Shown piece after piece: positions 1-9,148 of a stretch of DNA of 64,000 nucleotides. The notes under the pieces are model-generated. The model was not told the origin of the DNA. It made no database searches and worked only from the letters and a program-made list of their open reading frames with translations. The DNA is from Marinilabiliales bacterium (lineage in GTDB: Bacteria > Bacteroidota > Bacteroidia > Bacteroidales > ML635J-15). The number at the start of each line of letters is the position of its first letter. Position 1 is the first letter of the stretch. Made by a program: the position numbers and the translations under genes. Where the stretch lies: the NCBI GenBank assembly GCA_002869385.1, contig PKTB01000024.1, forward strand, positions 434,001 to 498,000. The letters are read 5' to 3'.

Positions 1-842
1 ATACCGGGTTCAACCTGAGAATGGCTAAATGGGTAAAATCAAAAGGATATAAATCACTTTATTTTATTTCTCCGAATGTTTGGGCATGGAAAGCTAAAAG
101 GGTGTACAAAATTCGTGATTATACAGATATGATGTATACAATTCTTCCATTTGAGAAAGAATTCTATAAATCTTATAATATCGAAGTGGAGTATTTTGGA
201 CATCCCTTGGTAGATGCAGTTGACAGATATGAAAAATCTGAATTTAAAGAATTTTGCAAAAACAATAATTTAAGTGGAAAACCTATTGTTGCTTTAATGG
301 CCGGTAGCAGGAAACAGGAAATACGTCATATGTTGCCAATAATGGCTGAAATTGCAGAGGAATTTACTGAATATGAGTTCGTGATAACCGGAGCTCCGGC
401 GATTGATGAAGAGTTTTATAAAGAATTTATCGAAAACAAACCTGTAAAACTGCTTTTTAACAAAACATACGAAATATTATCACATTCTGTTGCGGGATTA
501 ATCACCTCAGGAACAGCAACTCTGGAAGCAGCATTATTTGGACTTCCGCAGGTTGTTTGTTATAAGGCAAATAGTGTTTCGGTTGCGATAGCAAGATTTG
601 TTGCAAATGTAAAATATATATCGCTTGTAAACCTTATACTGGATAAGCCTGCAGTAGTTGAGCTTATTCAAAAAGACCTTAATAAAACAAGACTAAAAAA
701 AGAGCTATTAAACATACTGCCAAATGGTGCAAGATTAGAAGAAATTAAAGAAAATTATATATCTTTGTATAAGAAATTAGATCAACCCGGCGTTTATAAG
801 AGAGTAGCCGTAAATATGTATAATAGATTATTGAATGAGTAA
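1..842 (+). CDS. lpxB: Lipid-A-disaccharide synthase, 5' end outside window
   Basis: LpxB transfers the GlcNAc-type unit from UDP-2,3-diacylglucosamine onto lipid X to form lipid A disaccharide at the inner membrane. The reading frame is open from base 3 and begins in the conserved PGFNLRMAKW segment, so the N-terminal part of the gene lies before the window; the first in-window ATG (base 21) is internal. Further family motifs are FISPNVWAWK, FGHPLVD, LMAGSRKQEI and TSGTATLEAALFGLPQVV, the last being the nucleotide-sugar site of the GT-B fold. The stop codon overlaps the next start (ATGAGTAA), which indicates translational coupling to the SpoIID-like gene. Confidence 0.95.
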   Translation, partial: TGFNLRMAKWVKSKGYKSLYFISPNVWAWKAKRVYKIRDYTDMMYTILPFEKEFYKSYNIEVEYFGHPLVDAVDRYEKSEFKEFCKNNNLSGKPIVALMAGSRKQEIRHMLPIMAEIAEEFTEYEFVITGAPAIDEEFYKEFIENKPVKLLFNKTYEILSHSVAGLITSGTATLEAALFGLPQVVCYKANSVSVAIARFVANVKYISLVNLILDKPAVVELIQKDLNKTRLKKELLNILPNGARLEEIKENYISLYKKLDQPGVYKRVAVNMYNRLLNE

Positions 843-2016
843 AGTTTTTGTAACATTTCTTTTTCTGAGTATTGCTTTATTGCAAATGGCTCAGGAAATT
901 TCTGTAGCTGTTTTCTATGAAAGAAAACCTCAGGGAGTTACATTAACAATTCAGAAAGGTACATATTTGGTTTATAATGACTTTGAGCTTGTTGATACTT
1001 TGCATACCGGAAATAATGTAAGTATTGTTAAAGAATCAGAGTATTTAGTCTATAGAAATCGTGCAAAAGCTTGGGCAACAGATACTAACATAAGAATTAT
1101 TAATTCCGGTGATGGTGCGTTTTTTATAAATTATACCGGATCGGTCGAACCTGCACGTTGTTTTGAAGGGTGGATGAAGTTTTCTGTTACTGATTACAAT
1201 ATTTTAGCAGTAAATTACGTAAAATTAGATAATTATGTTGCTGCAGTTATTGAAAGTCAGGGTGGCGGAATGGCTTCAGAAGAGTATTTTAAAGCGCAGG
1301 CATTGATGGTCAGGACTTATACGATGCTAAATTATGGTAAGCATTCCGCAGAAGGCTTTGATCTTTGCGATGGAACACATTGTCAGTTTTATAAGAATAA
1401 AGCTACTAACAGAGTGATTATCAAGGCTTCTGAAAAGACATCAAATAAAATATTGGTAGATAAATACCGAAATCTAATAAATCCGCATTCTCACTCAAAT
1501 TCAGGAGGTATTACAGCGCCGGCAGAATATGTATGGAGCGATGCACAGACTTATTTAGTATCAATAGAAGACGAATTTGCTAAAGAAGGCTCAGGATATG
1601 CATGGAAAACCTTAATTCCGGCAGCAGACTGGCAGAATTACCTTGTAAAGAAAGGTTTAAAAACTGCCAGCTCTAAATTGCATAAGCAATTATTGATCGT
1701 ACAGAAAGACAAAAGAATGGATAAATTTCAGTTAGGGAACGAATCAATAAGTCTGAGTACAATAAAATCTGATTGGGGATGGAAATCTTCATATTTTTCA
1801 ATGTCATTGGATAAAGGTGTAATAACAGTTACAGGAAACGGTAGCGGACATGGAGTCGGATTGTCAATAGAAAGTGCAAAAGCAATGGCAGCTAAAGGAT
1901 ATACTTACGATAAAATTCTGGAGTACTTTTATAAAGACATTCATATTATTAGCGTAAATGAATTAAATATTTACGCCCAGATGTTAGCAGCGAATAAAAA
2001 AGAGAAACCTCAGTAA
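835..2016 (+). CDS. SpoIID/LytB-domain protein
   Basis: This 393-residue exported protein has a hydrophobic N-terminus ending LLQMAQE, which looks like a signal peptide. The SpoIID/LytB domain fills the C-terminal two thirds: VKLDNYVAAVIESQGGG, ALMVRTYTML, CDGTHCQFY and GNGSGHGVGLSIESAKAMA are hallmark segments. SpoIID of Bacillus is a peptidoglycan lytic transglycosylase; in Bacteroidota the homologues are thought to act on the cell wall or amidase regulation, so the exact reaction here is inferred. It overlaps lpxB by 8 bases, so the two are probably co-transcribed. Confidence 0.85.
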   Translation: MSKVFVTFLFLSIALLQMAQEISVAVFYERKPQGVTLTIQKGTYLVYNDFELVDTLHTGNNVSIVKESEYLVYRNRAKAWATDTNIRIINSGDGAFFINYTGSVEPARCFEGWMKFSVTDYNILAVNYVKLDNYVAAVIESQGGGMASEEYFKAQALMVRTYTMLNYGKHSAEGFDLCDGTHCQFYKNKATNRVIIKASEKTSNKILVDKYRNLINPHSHSNSGGITAPAEYVWSDAQTYLVSIEDEFAKEGSGYAWKTLIPAADWQNYLVKKGLKTASSKLHKQLLIVQKDKRMDKFQLGNESISLSTIKSDWGWKSSYFSMSLDKGVITVTGNGSGHGVGLSIESAKAMAAKGYTYDKILEYFYKDIHIISVNELNIYAQMLAANKKEKPQ

Positions 2017-2120
2017 ATCAGGATGATAAGATTAATTTTATTTCAATATATATTATATACATAATGCCTATAATTTATATTATGTTAAATAGGATTGTGA
2101 AAAAATATATATAACAGAAT

Positions 2121-2960
2121 TTAATACCCTCCTAATGTCATATAATATAAACTGTAAATATACTTGTCAATTTGGTCCTCTATTATAATTTCTATAGGAT
2201 TTATAAGCGAAATATTAAAACCTTTAAAATCATTTATTTCAAGTTTATCGCGTTCCACATCCGGAATTTGTATATTATAATATTTTTCTTCCATATATTT
2301 TTTACCATCAAGATAAAAAACAACTTCTTGTTCAATCCAAGCAGAGCCGTTTATATTAATATAATCGTTAAATACAACTTCTTGTCTCCCATGCTCGTTA
2401 GATTTAATCATTTTTACGAAATATAAGTGTTCAGCATCAAACCAAACCTGATTCGAAGTTGTATCACCTTTTTCTGCTCCAACAACGTAAACTTTACGGC
2501 CATTGTATTCTCTGGTGTCGAATTTATCAAGATCGTAATCCAGTTCCGAGAAACGTTTATATGACTCTTCTGCAGTCATATTATAAATGTCCATGCTTAG
2601 GATTATCAAGTCATGAAATACCTGGTCCTTGTATATAAGTTGATTTTTTTCGAAAATATAGACCGAATCTCTTCTGTAAAGATATCCGTTATTAGATGTG
2701 TCACTATCTACCTTAATAATAAGTTGTCCCGGATAAACATATTCTTCTGCCCATCTCTCAGCTTTATAAATAGAATCGTTTTTGTAGAAATTCGTTGTTT
2801 GAAGGAATTTAACATGTTTGAACCATTTACCTTCATATTTATTCTCAATTTCTTCTAACAAAGCTTTAGTGGAATCAACTTTTTTATTACATGATTGCAA
2901 AGAGAATACTACACCTGTAAGTACAAAAAGTAAAACTATATTTATGTGTAATCTTTTCAT
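2121..2960 (-). CDS. Putative lipoprotein of unknown function, possibly LolA/LolB-like fold
   Basis: The 279-residue product begins with a lipoprotein signal (VVFSLQSCNKK, lipobox cysteine near residue 24). The body is rich in beta-strand-like segments such as RREYNGRK-type turns, VWFDAEHLYFVKM and VVFNDYININGSAWIEQEV, a pattern reminiscent of outer-membrane lipoprotein-sorting folds where a substrate is read as 'conversion of a starting state', but there is no diagnostic motif. It converges with the SpoIID-like gene across a short AT-rich gap. The function is unknown. Confidence 0.65.
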   Translation of the reverse strand: MKRLHINIVLLFVLTGVVFSLQSCNKKVDSTKALLEEIENKYEGKWFKHVKFLQTTNFYKNDSIYKAERWAEEYVYPGQLIIKVDSDTSNNGYLYRRDSVYIFEKNQLIYKDQVFHDLIILSMDIYNMTAEESYKRFSELDYDLDKFDTREYNGRKVYVVGAEKGDTTSNQVWFDAEHLYFVKMIKSNEHGRQEVVFNDYININGSAWIEQEVVFYLDGKKYMEEKYYNIQIPDVERDKLEINDFKGFNISLINPIEIIIEDQIDKYIYSLYYMTLGGY

Positions 2961-3005
2961 TAAGTTAACTCTGCTAATACTCTATTGCTTAATTGTTTAA
3001 ATGAT

Positions 3006-3182
3006 TTATTTTTTAACAGTCCAATAACATCTTTTTGGAGAAATAATCAGTTCTTCTTTTTTAAGCTTAGACATTTCTTTGTCGACAACTTTTTTATCCA
3101 GACCTGTAATTTCAGCAATTTCAACTGCTTTTAGTTCTTTATTCTCACTTAAAGTTTTTAAGATTAATTCTCTGTTTTCCAT
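3006..3182 (-). CDS. Small winged-helix DNA-binding protein
   Basis: This is a 58-residue protein if started at MENRELILK. An in-frame ATG seven codons upstream is possible but adds a non-conserved MIYWLEI. The sequence LKAVEIAEITGLDKKVVDKEMSK is a clear helix-turn-helix, followed by a wing (EELIISPKRCYWTV). Small stand-alone winged helix proteins of this type are common in Bacteroidota. The target is not known. It sits just upstream of the preceding lipoprotein gene on the same strand. Confidence 0.6.
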   Translation of the reverse strand: MENRELILKTLSENKELKAVEIAEITGLDKKVVDKEMSKLKKEELIISPKRCYWTVKK

Positions 3183-3350
3183 AATTTCTAACCAATAAAT
3201 CAAACACTAAACGAATAAGCCTGTCAAAATGTTACAACTTATTCATATTTTTTCAAAAATAAATAAAAAAAATGATATCCCACCTAATATTTTATGCATA
3301 AATACGAATTTAGTCGGTGAAAAACAGACTTTTATCAATAAATCATAAAA

Positions 3351-4601
3351 TTATAATAATTGTCCTTTAAGAATTACACTATTAACTAGATCAGAGCCAT
3401 AAGCATAAGGTAAGAACTGGTAACTTTGTATATCAGTAGTAATAATCAGATTTGCCAGTTTCCCTTTAGTAATGCTGCCTGTAATATCGCTTACACCCAT
3501 AGCGTATGCAGTATTTAAAGTTGTTGCATGAATCGCTTCCTCAGGTAAAAGTCTATAATTAACGCATGCGAAAGACATCATTAACTTCATATTTCCTGTT
3601 GGAGAGGAACCCGGGTTATAATCACTTGCAAATGCAACAGGTAAGCCGGAATCAATCATCTTTCTTGCAGGTGCAAATGGCATATTAAGGAAAAAAGCAG
3701 CACCAGGCAAGACTGTTGGCATTGTTTCGCTATTTAGTAGTGTTTCTATTTCTTCATCCTCTGTGTATTCTATATGATCAACAGAAAGCGCATTATATTT
3801 TACTCCTACCTGAATTCCACCTGATTTTGCCAACTCATTAGCATGAATTTTTGGACGCATTCCGTATTTAAGACCTGCCATAAGGATTCTATCAGTCTGT
3901 TCAACAGTAAAAAATCCTTTATCACAAAATACATCTATGTAATCAGCTAAATCTTCAGCTGCAACTAAAGGAAGCATTTCATTAATTACTAGGTCAACAT
4001 ACTCGTCTTGTTTTTCTTTGTATTCAGCAGGAACAGCATGTGCTCCAAGAAAAGTAGATTTTATAATGATTGGAGTAGTTTCACGAAGACGTTTAATAAC
4101 TCTAAGCATTTTAATTTCATCTTCAGTAGTAAGTCCGTATCCACTTTTTATTTCGACAGCACCTGTACCCTGTCCAATAATTTCATGTATCCGTTCTAAT
4201 GACTGATAGTAAAGCTCGTCTTCGCTTGTATTATGAAGAAGCTTTACTGAATTTAGAATACCTCCTCCTCTTTTAGCGATTTCCTCATAACTTAATCCTT
4301 TGATTTTATCGCTATATTCAATTTCACGACTTCCGGCATAAACTATATGTGTATGTGAATCGCAGAAAGAAGGCATGACAATCTTTCCACTCGCATCAAT
4401 CTCGTTGTATTCATCAGTTTCACCAAGTTTATCTTCGCTAAAATCAATCATGCTACCAAAGTCTATAATCTTTTCACCTTCAATAAGTAACCAAGCATCT
4501 TTAATGGTGTTTAATTGAGCCATTTCTTTACCTTTGACTAGCAATTTGCCTTCTTCATGTATTCCAATAAGTTCTTTGATATCTTTTATAAGTGTCTTCA
4601 T
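3351..4601 (-). CDS. hutI: Imidazolonepropionase
   Basis: HutI hydrolyses 4-imidazolone-5-propanoate to N-formimino-glutamate in histidine degradation. The product is an amidohydrolase-superfamily protein with the metal site DSHTHIVYAGSREIEY, the substrate region GGGILNSVKLL, EIKSGYGL, FLGAHAVPAEY, DVFCDKGFF, HANELAKSGG, DHIEYTEDEE and the SDYNPGSSPTGNM segment. The start chosen is MKTLIKDIKELIGI; a longer reading frame extends 29 codons further but reads into an unlikely hydrophobic leader and crosses the divergent promoter region. No other hut genes are in the window. Confidence 0.93.
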   Translation of the reverse strand: MKTLIKDIKELIGIHEEGKLLVKGKEMAQLNTIKDAWLLIEGEKIIDFGSMIDFSEDKLGETDEYNEIDASGKIVMPSFCDSHTHIVYAGSREIEYSDKIKGLSYEEIAKRGGGILNSVKLLHNTSEDELYYQSLERIHEIIGQGTGAVEIKSGYGLTTEDEIKMLRVIKRLRETTPIIIKSTFLGAHAVPAEYKEKQDEYVDLVINEMLPLVAAEDLADYIDVFCDKGFFTVEQTDRILMAGLKYGMRPKIHANELAKSGGIQVGVKYNALSVDHIEYTEDEEIETLLNSETMPTVLPGAAFFLNMPFAPARKMIDSGLPVAFASDYNPGSSPTGNMKLMMSFACVNYRLLPEEAIHATTLNTAYAMGVSDITGSITKGKLANLIITTDIQSYQFLPYAYGSDLVNSVILKGQLL

Positions 4602-4688
4602 TTTATTAAATTTTGTACAAAATAAATCAAAATAACAGGTATTCTCAAATGTTTGGAAACAAATTATTATTTTTACGAAAAAAATCAT

Positions 4689-5453
4689 ATGGGATATTCA
4701 ACTATAAAGCTTGAAAAACAAAATCAGATTTATACTCTTACTCTTGATAATGAGAAAAAGTTAAATTCTTTAAGTAAATTGTTTTTTGATGAATTTGATA
4801 ATGCAGTTGAAGTAATACGTAATGATGACCTATCTAAAGTGCTTATTATTAAGGGTAAAGAAAATGTTTTTTCAGCTGGAGGGGATTTGAAAGAAATTGG
4901 TGCTGCAGATTATGAGAAGGCATTTTTGATGTGTCAAAGAGTTCAAAATTCATTTGCTTCTCTTTTTAGTCTGAACTTCCCAGTAATTGCTGCACTTGAA
5001 GGGATTGTTTTTGGAGGTGGTTTTGAATTATCTTTGCATTGCGATATTAGATTTTGCACTAAGGATACCGTTTTACGCTTACCTGAGTCTGACCTGGGTT
5101 TAATTCCCGGAGCAGGTGGTATCAGTGTGTTTTCAAGGATATTTTCAATGTCTGATGCAGCTTATTACTTATATACCGGGAATCAAATTCCTGTTGAGAT
5201 TGCTTTGCAAAAGGGTTTTGTTCAGGAAGTACTTGAAAAAGGTGTTTATGAAAGGGCATTTGAGTTTGCTAAATCCTTGCTGGAGAAGAGTCCTGAGTCA
5301 CTTGCAGCAATTAAAAAAGTATTAATTAGAAATCTATACGAAGATCTTGATAACTGTATGACCTATGAAGCACGAGAGTTTACTTCTGTTTTGCAAAACT
5401 CAGGCAGATCAAAAATAGAATTATTTTTTAAGAATAAAAAGAAATCAAAATAA
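4689..5453 (+). CDS. Enoyl-CoA hydratase/isomerase family protein
   Basis: This is a crotonase-fold protein of about 254 residues. The oxyanion-hole segments are NVFSAGGDLKEIG and ALEGIVFGGGFELSLHCDIRF, and LPESDLGLIPGAGGISVFSR is the family's acyl-CoA pocket. The ATG at 4689 (MGYSTIKLEKQ) fits the family; an upstream TTG would add 12 unrelated residues. The stop abuts the next gene (TAATGACA), so it is in one transcription unit with the two ketoacyl synthase-SDR fusions, suggesting that it hydrates or isomerises an acyl intermediate in the same pathway. Substrate unknown. Confidence 0.85.
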   Translation: MGYSTIKLEKQNQIYTLTLDNEKKLNSLSKLFFDEFDNAVEVIRNDDLSKVLIIKGKENVFSAGGDLKEIGAADYEKAFLMCQRVQNSFASLFSLNFPVIAALEGIVFGGGFELSLHCDIRFCTKDTVLRLPESDLGLIPGAGGISVFSRIFSMSDAAYYLYTGNQIPVEIALQKGFVQEVLEKGVYERAFEFAKSLLEKSPESLAAIKKVLIRNLYEDLDNCMTYEAREFTSVLQNSGRSKIELFFKNKKKSK

Positions 5454-7312
5454 TGACAGACAGCTTTATTTTCAGTGGTTCCGGCTTTGTAACGGGTAAA
5501 TATAAAATAACTAATGACGAGATTTACCAAAATGTAAAGAAAGGTCTGCTTGGTGGATTTAATGAGGAAAGAATAATTGCTTCAGATTCATTTATTGAAG
5601 CTAAAAGTGCAAATAATAAATTAAGTCCGTTCGATTATATGGTATATGGTAAAATGGGCTTTAAAGAACGTTATCATGTAGTGCCCTTCCCTCCTTCTAA
5701 GCCTTCGTATAAGAGGGCTGAAAATACATTAGGTTTAGCTGTTAAGTCAGTTGAACTTGCTTTAGAGGAGGCTGGGATATCAGGTAAGCAAATAGATGCA
5801 TGGTTTATCGGAACGGCAACACCAGATCAGTTTGCTCCTGGAATAGCAGAATTTACAAAAGCTTATTTTACTGATATTGAAGATGTTAGCCCAACCTTTT
5901 CATTAACATCTGCATGTGTAGGCTTTAATATTAATCTAGAACATGCAGTTTCATATTTTAATGCACATCCCGAAGCACAGCATATTGTTGTTGCTCATGC
6001 TGAGATAATGTCTGAATTACTGGTAAATGAGCATGATTTTGTTCCATTTTCAACATTTGGTGATTCTGCAGCAGCTATAATAGTAAGTCGAGTAAAGACT
6101 GATAATAAGTGTGGAATACTTGATATTACTAATGGTGAAGATGTTGCAATGCTTGATTTTCTGGGTGCTAATATAAAGGGAGACCTATATATGGATGCTC
6201 GTCGGGTAAAATCACGTGCAGTTCCAAATATTGCAGGTTCCATGAAAAACTTGTTGGATAATTTAAATTGGCAAATAAAGGATGTAGATTGGTTTATCCC
6301 CCATCAAACAGGGAATGCCATAGTTAATTCTGTTAAAGAATTGCTTGCCATACCAAGCGATAAGCTATTTCAGGAAATTCAGTATGAGTATGGGAATCTA
6401 TCAGGGGCATCAGTACCGGCTGCATATGACTTGTTAAGTAAATCAAATCGAATAAAACCAAATCAAAAGTTGATTACTGCAGTAGCAGGACTTGGAGGAG
6501 AGTTTGGTGGTTTTGCATATGTGGTTCCTGAGATGAAATATAGATTCAAGCAAAATAAAGAACTAGAAGGTAGCACCATATTAATAACCGGAGCTAGTGG
6601 TGGTATAGGTTCTAAAATAGCTGAATATGCTGCTGCACAAGGTGCTGAATTGATAATTCATTATTATTCTAATAAAGATAAAGCAATTCAAATTAAAGAA
6701 AAAATTCAGTCTGATTATGGAGTTATTGTTGACCTTTGGAAGGCAGACTTGTCTGTAAAACAGGAAGTTATAGAGTTTGTTGAAGGTGTTAAAAAGAAAT
6801 CACAAAAGATAGATTATTTAATAAATACACACGCTATAACAGGATCTTTATCAAAAGCCAGCAAAGTTTCAGATGAAGAATTTATTAAAGTTATAAATTC
6901 TAACTATCAGTCAGTAAGGTTGTTGTGTGACTCTTTGATGAATGTCGTTGAAAAAGCAATACTTATTACTGGCTCAGTAGGAGAAGATGCCCAGTTCCCA
7001 GGTTCCGTTTCCTATGTTGCTGCAAAGCGTGCTTTACGTGGTTATGCGGTTAATCTTGCAGCTGATTTATACGACAGAAGAGTTGTATGTATATACTATT
7101 TACCGGGTCTTGTTGATGGTGGTATGATATCAAAGCTTGATAATCAACAAGTTATAGCATCTATGATGTCGGTAGATCAACATGAATTAGTAAATCGCGA
7201 TGATATTGCAATGAGAATGCTAAAATCTGTATATAGGTTGAAGATTGCAAATGTGAGAATTTCATATGAGTCTAAACTTAAGGTTATTAAGGATGGATAT
7301 CTTAAGTTCTAA
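5453..7312 (+). CDS. 3-oxoacyl-ACP synthase III-like / SDR fusion protein, both domains apparently active
   Basis: This 619-residue protein has two domains. Residues about 1-360 form a ketoacyl synthase III (FabH-like) thiolase fold with the full Cys-His-Asn triad: C155 in TSACVGFN, H284 in PHQTGN and N315 in YGNLSGAS. Residues about 372-619 form a short-chain dehydrogenase with the nucleotide loop ITGASGGIG (378-386) and the catalytic S508, Y521 and K525 (TGSVG, VSYVAAKRAL). The expected reaction is condensation followed by ketoreduction on one polypeptide. It touches the hydratase gene upstream and is followed 15 bases later by a homologous fusion. The product is unknown. Confidence 0.85.
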   Translation: MTDSFIFSGSGFVTGKYKITNDEIYQNVKKGLLGGFNEERIIASDSFIEAKSANNKLSPFDYMVYGKMGFKERYHVVPFPPSKPSYKRAENTLGLAVKSVELALEEAGISGKQIDAWFIGTATPDQFAPGIAEFTKAYFTDIEDVSPTFSLTSACVGFNINLEHAVSYFNAHPEAQHIVVAHAEIMSELLVNEHDFVPFSTFGDSAAAIIVSRVKTDNKCGILDITNGEDVAMLDFLGANIKGDLYMDARRVKSRAVPNIAGSMKNLLDNLNWQIKDVDWFIPHQTGNAIVNSVKELLAIPSDKLFQEIQYEYGNLSGASVPAAYDLLSKSNRIKPNQKLITAVAGLGGEFGGFAYVVPEMKYRFKQNKELEGSTILITGASGGIGSKIAEYAAAQGAELIIHYYSNKDKAIQIKEKIQSDYGVIVDLWKADLSVKQEVIEFVEGVKKKSQKIDYLINTHAITGSLSKASKVSDEEFIKVINSNYQSVRLLCDSLMNVVEKAILITGSVGEDAQFPGSVSYVAAKRALRGYAVNLAADLYDRRVVCIYYLPGLVDGGMISKLDNQQVIASMMSVDQHELVNRDDIAMRMLKSVYRLKIANVRISYESKLKVIKDGYLKF

Positions 7313-7327
7313 TTTAATAAATTGAAT

Positions 7328-9139
7328 ATGTTTACAAATTATATATTTAGTGGTTTTGGTTATTCTGTTGGTGAGTATAAGATAAAGAATAGTGATATAT
7401 CTGATGCTATTGATAAGGGATTCCTGCAAGGCTTTAGCAGTGATAAGCTGGAAAAGAGTCCAAACTATATCGAATATCAGAAAAAGAATCCGGATCATTC
7501 TACATTTGATTATTTTGCCGGATTTAAAATGGGTTTTTACGAGAGACATCATGTAACTCCTTTACCACCAACAACTAAAAAATTATATTATGCTGAAACC
7601 TCTCTAGACCTTGCAGTAAAATCTATTCGAGGTGCTTTAAACGATGCGAAGATAAATGCAAAAGATATTGATGCGTGGATGATAAGTACAGTTTCCTCAC
7701 CTGAACAAGCTCCCGGAATAGCTGCTACGATAAAATCGTATTTTGTCGGATTCGACAACTACTCTCCTGCCTTTACTTTAACTTCTGGTTGTGCGGGTTT
7801 TAACATAAATCTTGAGAAAGCAATAGAGTATTTTAAAATGCATCCTGAGGCAAAACATATTCTTATTGCTCATACGGAAACAATGTCGTCATTTCTTACA
7901 AATATAATAAAATTTGTTCCATTTGTAACATTTGGTGATGCCGCTGCAGCTATTGTTGTTAGTAGAGTTAATGATGAGATAAAATATGGAGTTATTGATG
8001 TTATAAATCTTCATGATCTTAAAATGCTTGATTATGTTGGTGTTGACTCTCATCGGAATTTGTATATGGATGATAGTTTAATTAAAGATAGAGCAACAAT
8101 AAACTTACCAATTGCTTCGAAGAAATGTCTTAAAAATACTGGCTGGACTGTTGATGATATAGATATTTTTGTTCCGCATCAAACAGGAAATGTAATTTTA
8201 CAACCTGCTGCTGAAGAACTTGGGCTAAGTCCTCAAAAACTATATCTTGAGGCTCAAAACTATTATGGTAATGTTTCCGGAGCAACTGTCCCACTTGGAT
8301 TGTCATTACTAAACGAGAAGTCAAAATTGCTTAATGGAATGAAAGTTCTAAGTGCTACAGCAGGTGTTGGAGGCAACTTTGGAGCATTTAGTTATATTGT
8401 TAATAATAAGGCTTCAAGAAAAGACTTTTATTTATATGAAAATGACCTAAAAGGTAAAAATATTTTACTTTTAGGTGCTTCTGGAATAGTTGGTCAATGC
8501 CTTAGCAGAGAGTTAGAGCACAGAGGTGCTAAGCTTTTTTTGCAGGGGAACAAAAATATCTCTGCCTTATCAATGTATACAACTGCAAAAATTTACCAAT
8601 GTGATTTTGCTAATGAAAAGTCATTAAATACATTTATTGAGGAATTGCAAGGTGTTGAGCATTTTGATTATGTTATAAATGCATCAGGACAACTCGATGG
8701 TAACGATAGTTTTAGAGTTAATTTTAATGCTCCGGTAAAAATAATAAATTCAATTATTGATAAAATCGGTGAAACTGTTCTAAATATCGGAACTGTTGCT
8801 GAGGATTTTGAGTTTAGACCTTATGACAGTTGGATCTCATCAAATAGAGCATTACATGGCTACTTTGCATCTGCAAGCGGAGAGTTTCTCAAAAATGGAA
8901 TAAGAACTGTTTATCTCCAACCCGGCTTGCTTGAATGTGGGATGACTGATGTGATTGACAAAAAGTATAAATTTAAGTTAATGTTGTTGACTGGACAAGC
9001 ATTTAGTCTAAAAATTTCTGACTTTTGCAACAAAGTGGCAAATTCTTTGTATCTTCCTAAAGTTTTGGGCGTACAATACTCATATGAGAACGCAATGTTG
9101 CTTGGGCGTATGGGGTACAAGCTCGAGGTAGATATTTAA
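7328..9139 (+). CDS. 3-oxoacyl-ACP synthase III-like / SDR fusion, SDR half lacks its catalytic residues
   Basis: This paralogue of the preceding gene (603 residues from ATG 7328; a TTG two codons earlier is less likely) aligns to it almost without gaps. The synthase triad is kept at the same positions: C155 (TSGCAGFN), H284 (PHQTGN) and N315 (YGNVSGAT). The SDR half keeps a Rossmann loop (GASGIVG) but where the sister has SYVAAK it reads SWISSN, so the Tyr and Lys of the YxxxK motif are Trp502 and Asn506, and the active-site Ser is Thr. The SDR half is therefore probably not a reductase and may be structural. It is 9 bases from the next gene. Confidence 0.82.
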   Translation: MFTNYIFSGFGYSVGEYKIKNSDISDAIDKGFLQGFSSDKLEKSPNYIEYQKKNPDHSTFDYFAGFKMGFYERHHVTPLPPTTKKLYYAETSLDLAVKSIRGALNDAKINAKDIDAWMISTVSSPEQAPGIAATIKSYFVGFDNYSPAFTLTSGCAGFNINLEKAIEYFKMHPEAKHILIAHTETMSSFLTNIIKFVPFVTFGDAAAAIVVSRVNDEIKYGVIDVINLHDLKMLDYVGVDSHRNLYMDDSLIKDRATINLPIASKKCLKNTGWTVDDIDIFVPHQTGNVILQPAAEELGLSPQKLYLEAQNYYGNVSGATVPLGLSLLNEKSKLLNGMKVLSATAGVGGNFGAFSYIVNNKASRKDFYLYENDLKGKNILLLGASGIVGQCLSRELEHRGAKLFLQGNKNISALSMYTTAKIYQCDFANEKSLNTFIEELQGVEHFDYVINASGQLDGNDSFRVNFNAPVKIINSIIDKIGETVLNIGTVAEDFEFRPYDSWISSNRALHGYFASASGEFLKNGIRTVYLQPGLLECGMTDVIDKKYKFKLMLLTGQAFSLKISDFCNKVANSLYLPKVLGVQYSYENAMLLGRMGYKLEVDI

Positions 9140-9148
9140 GACATAATA

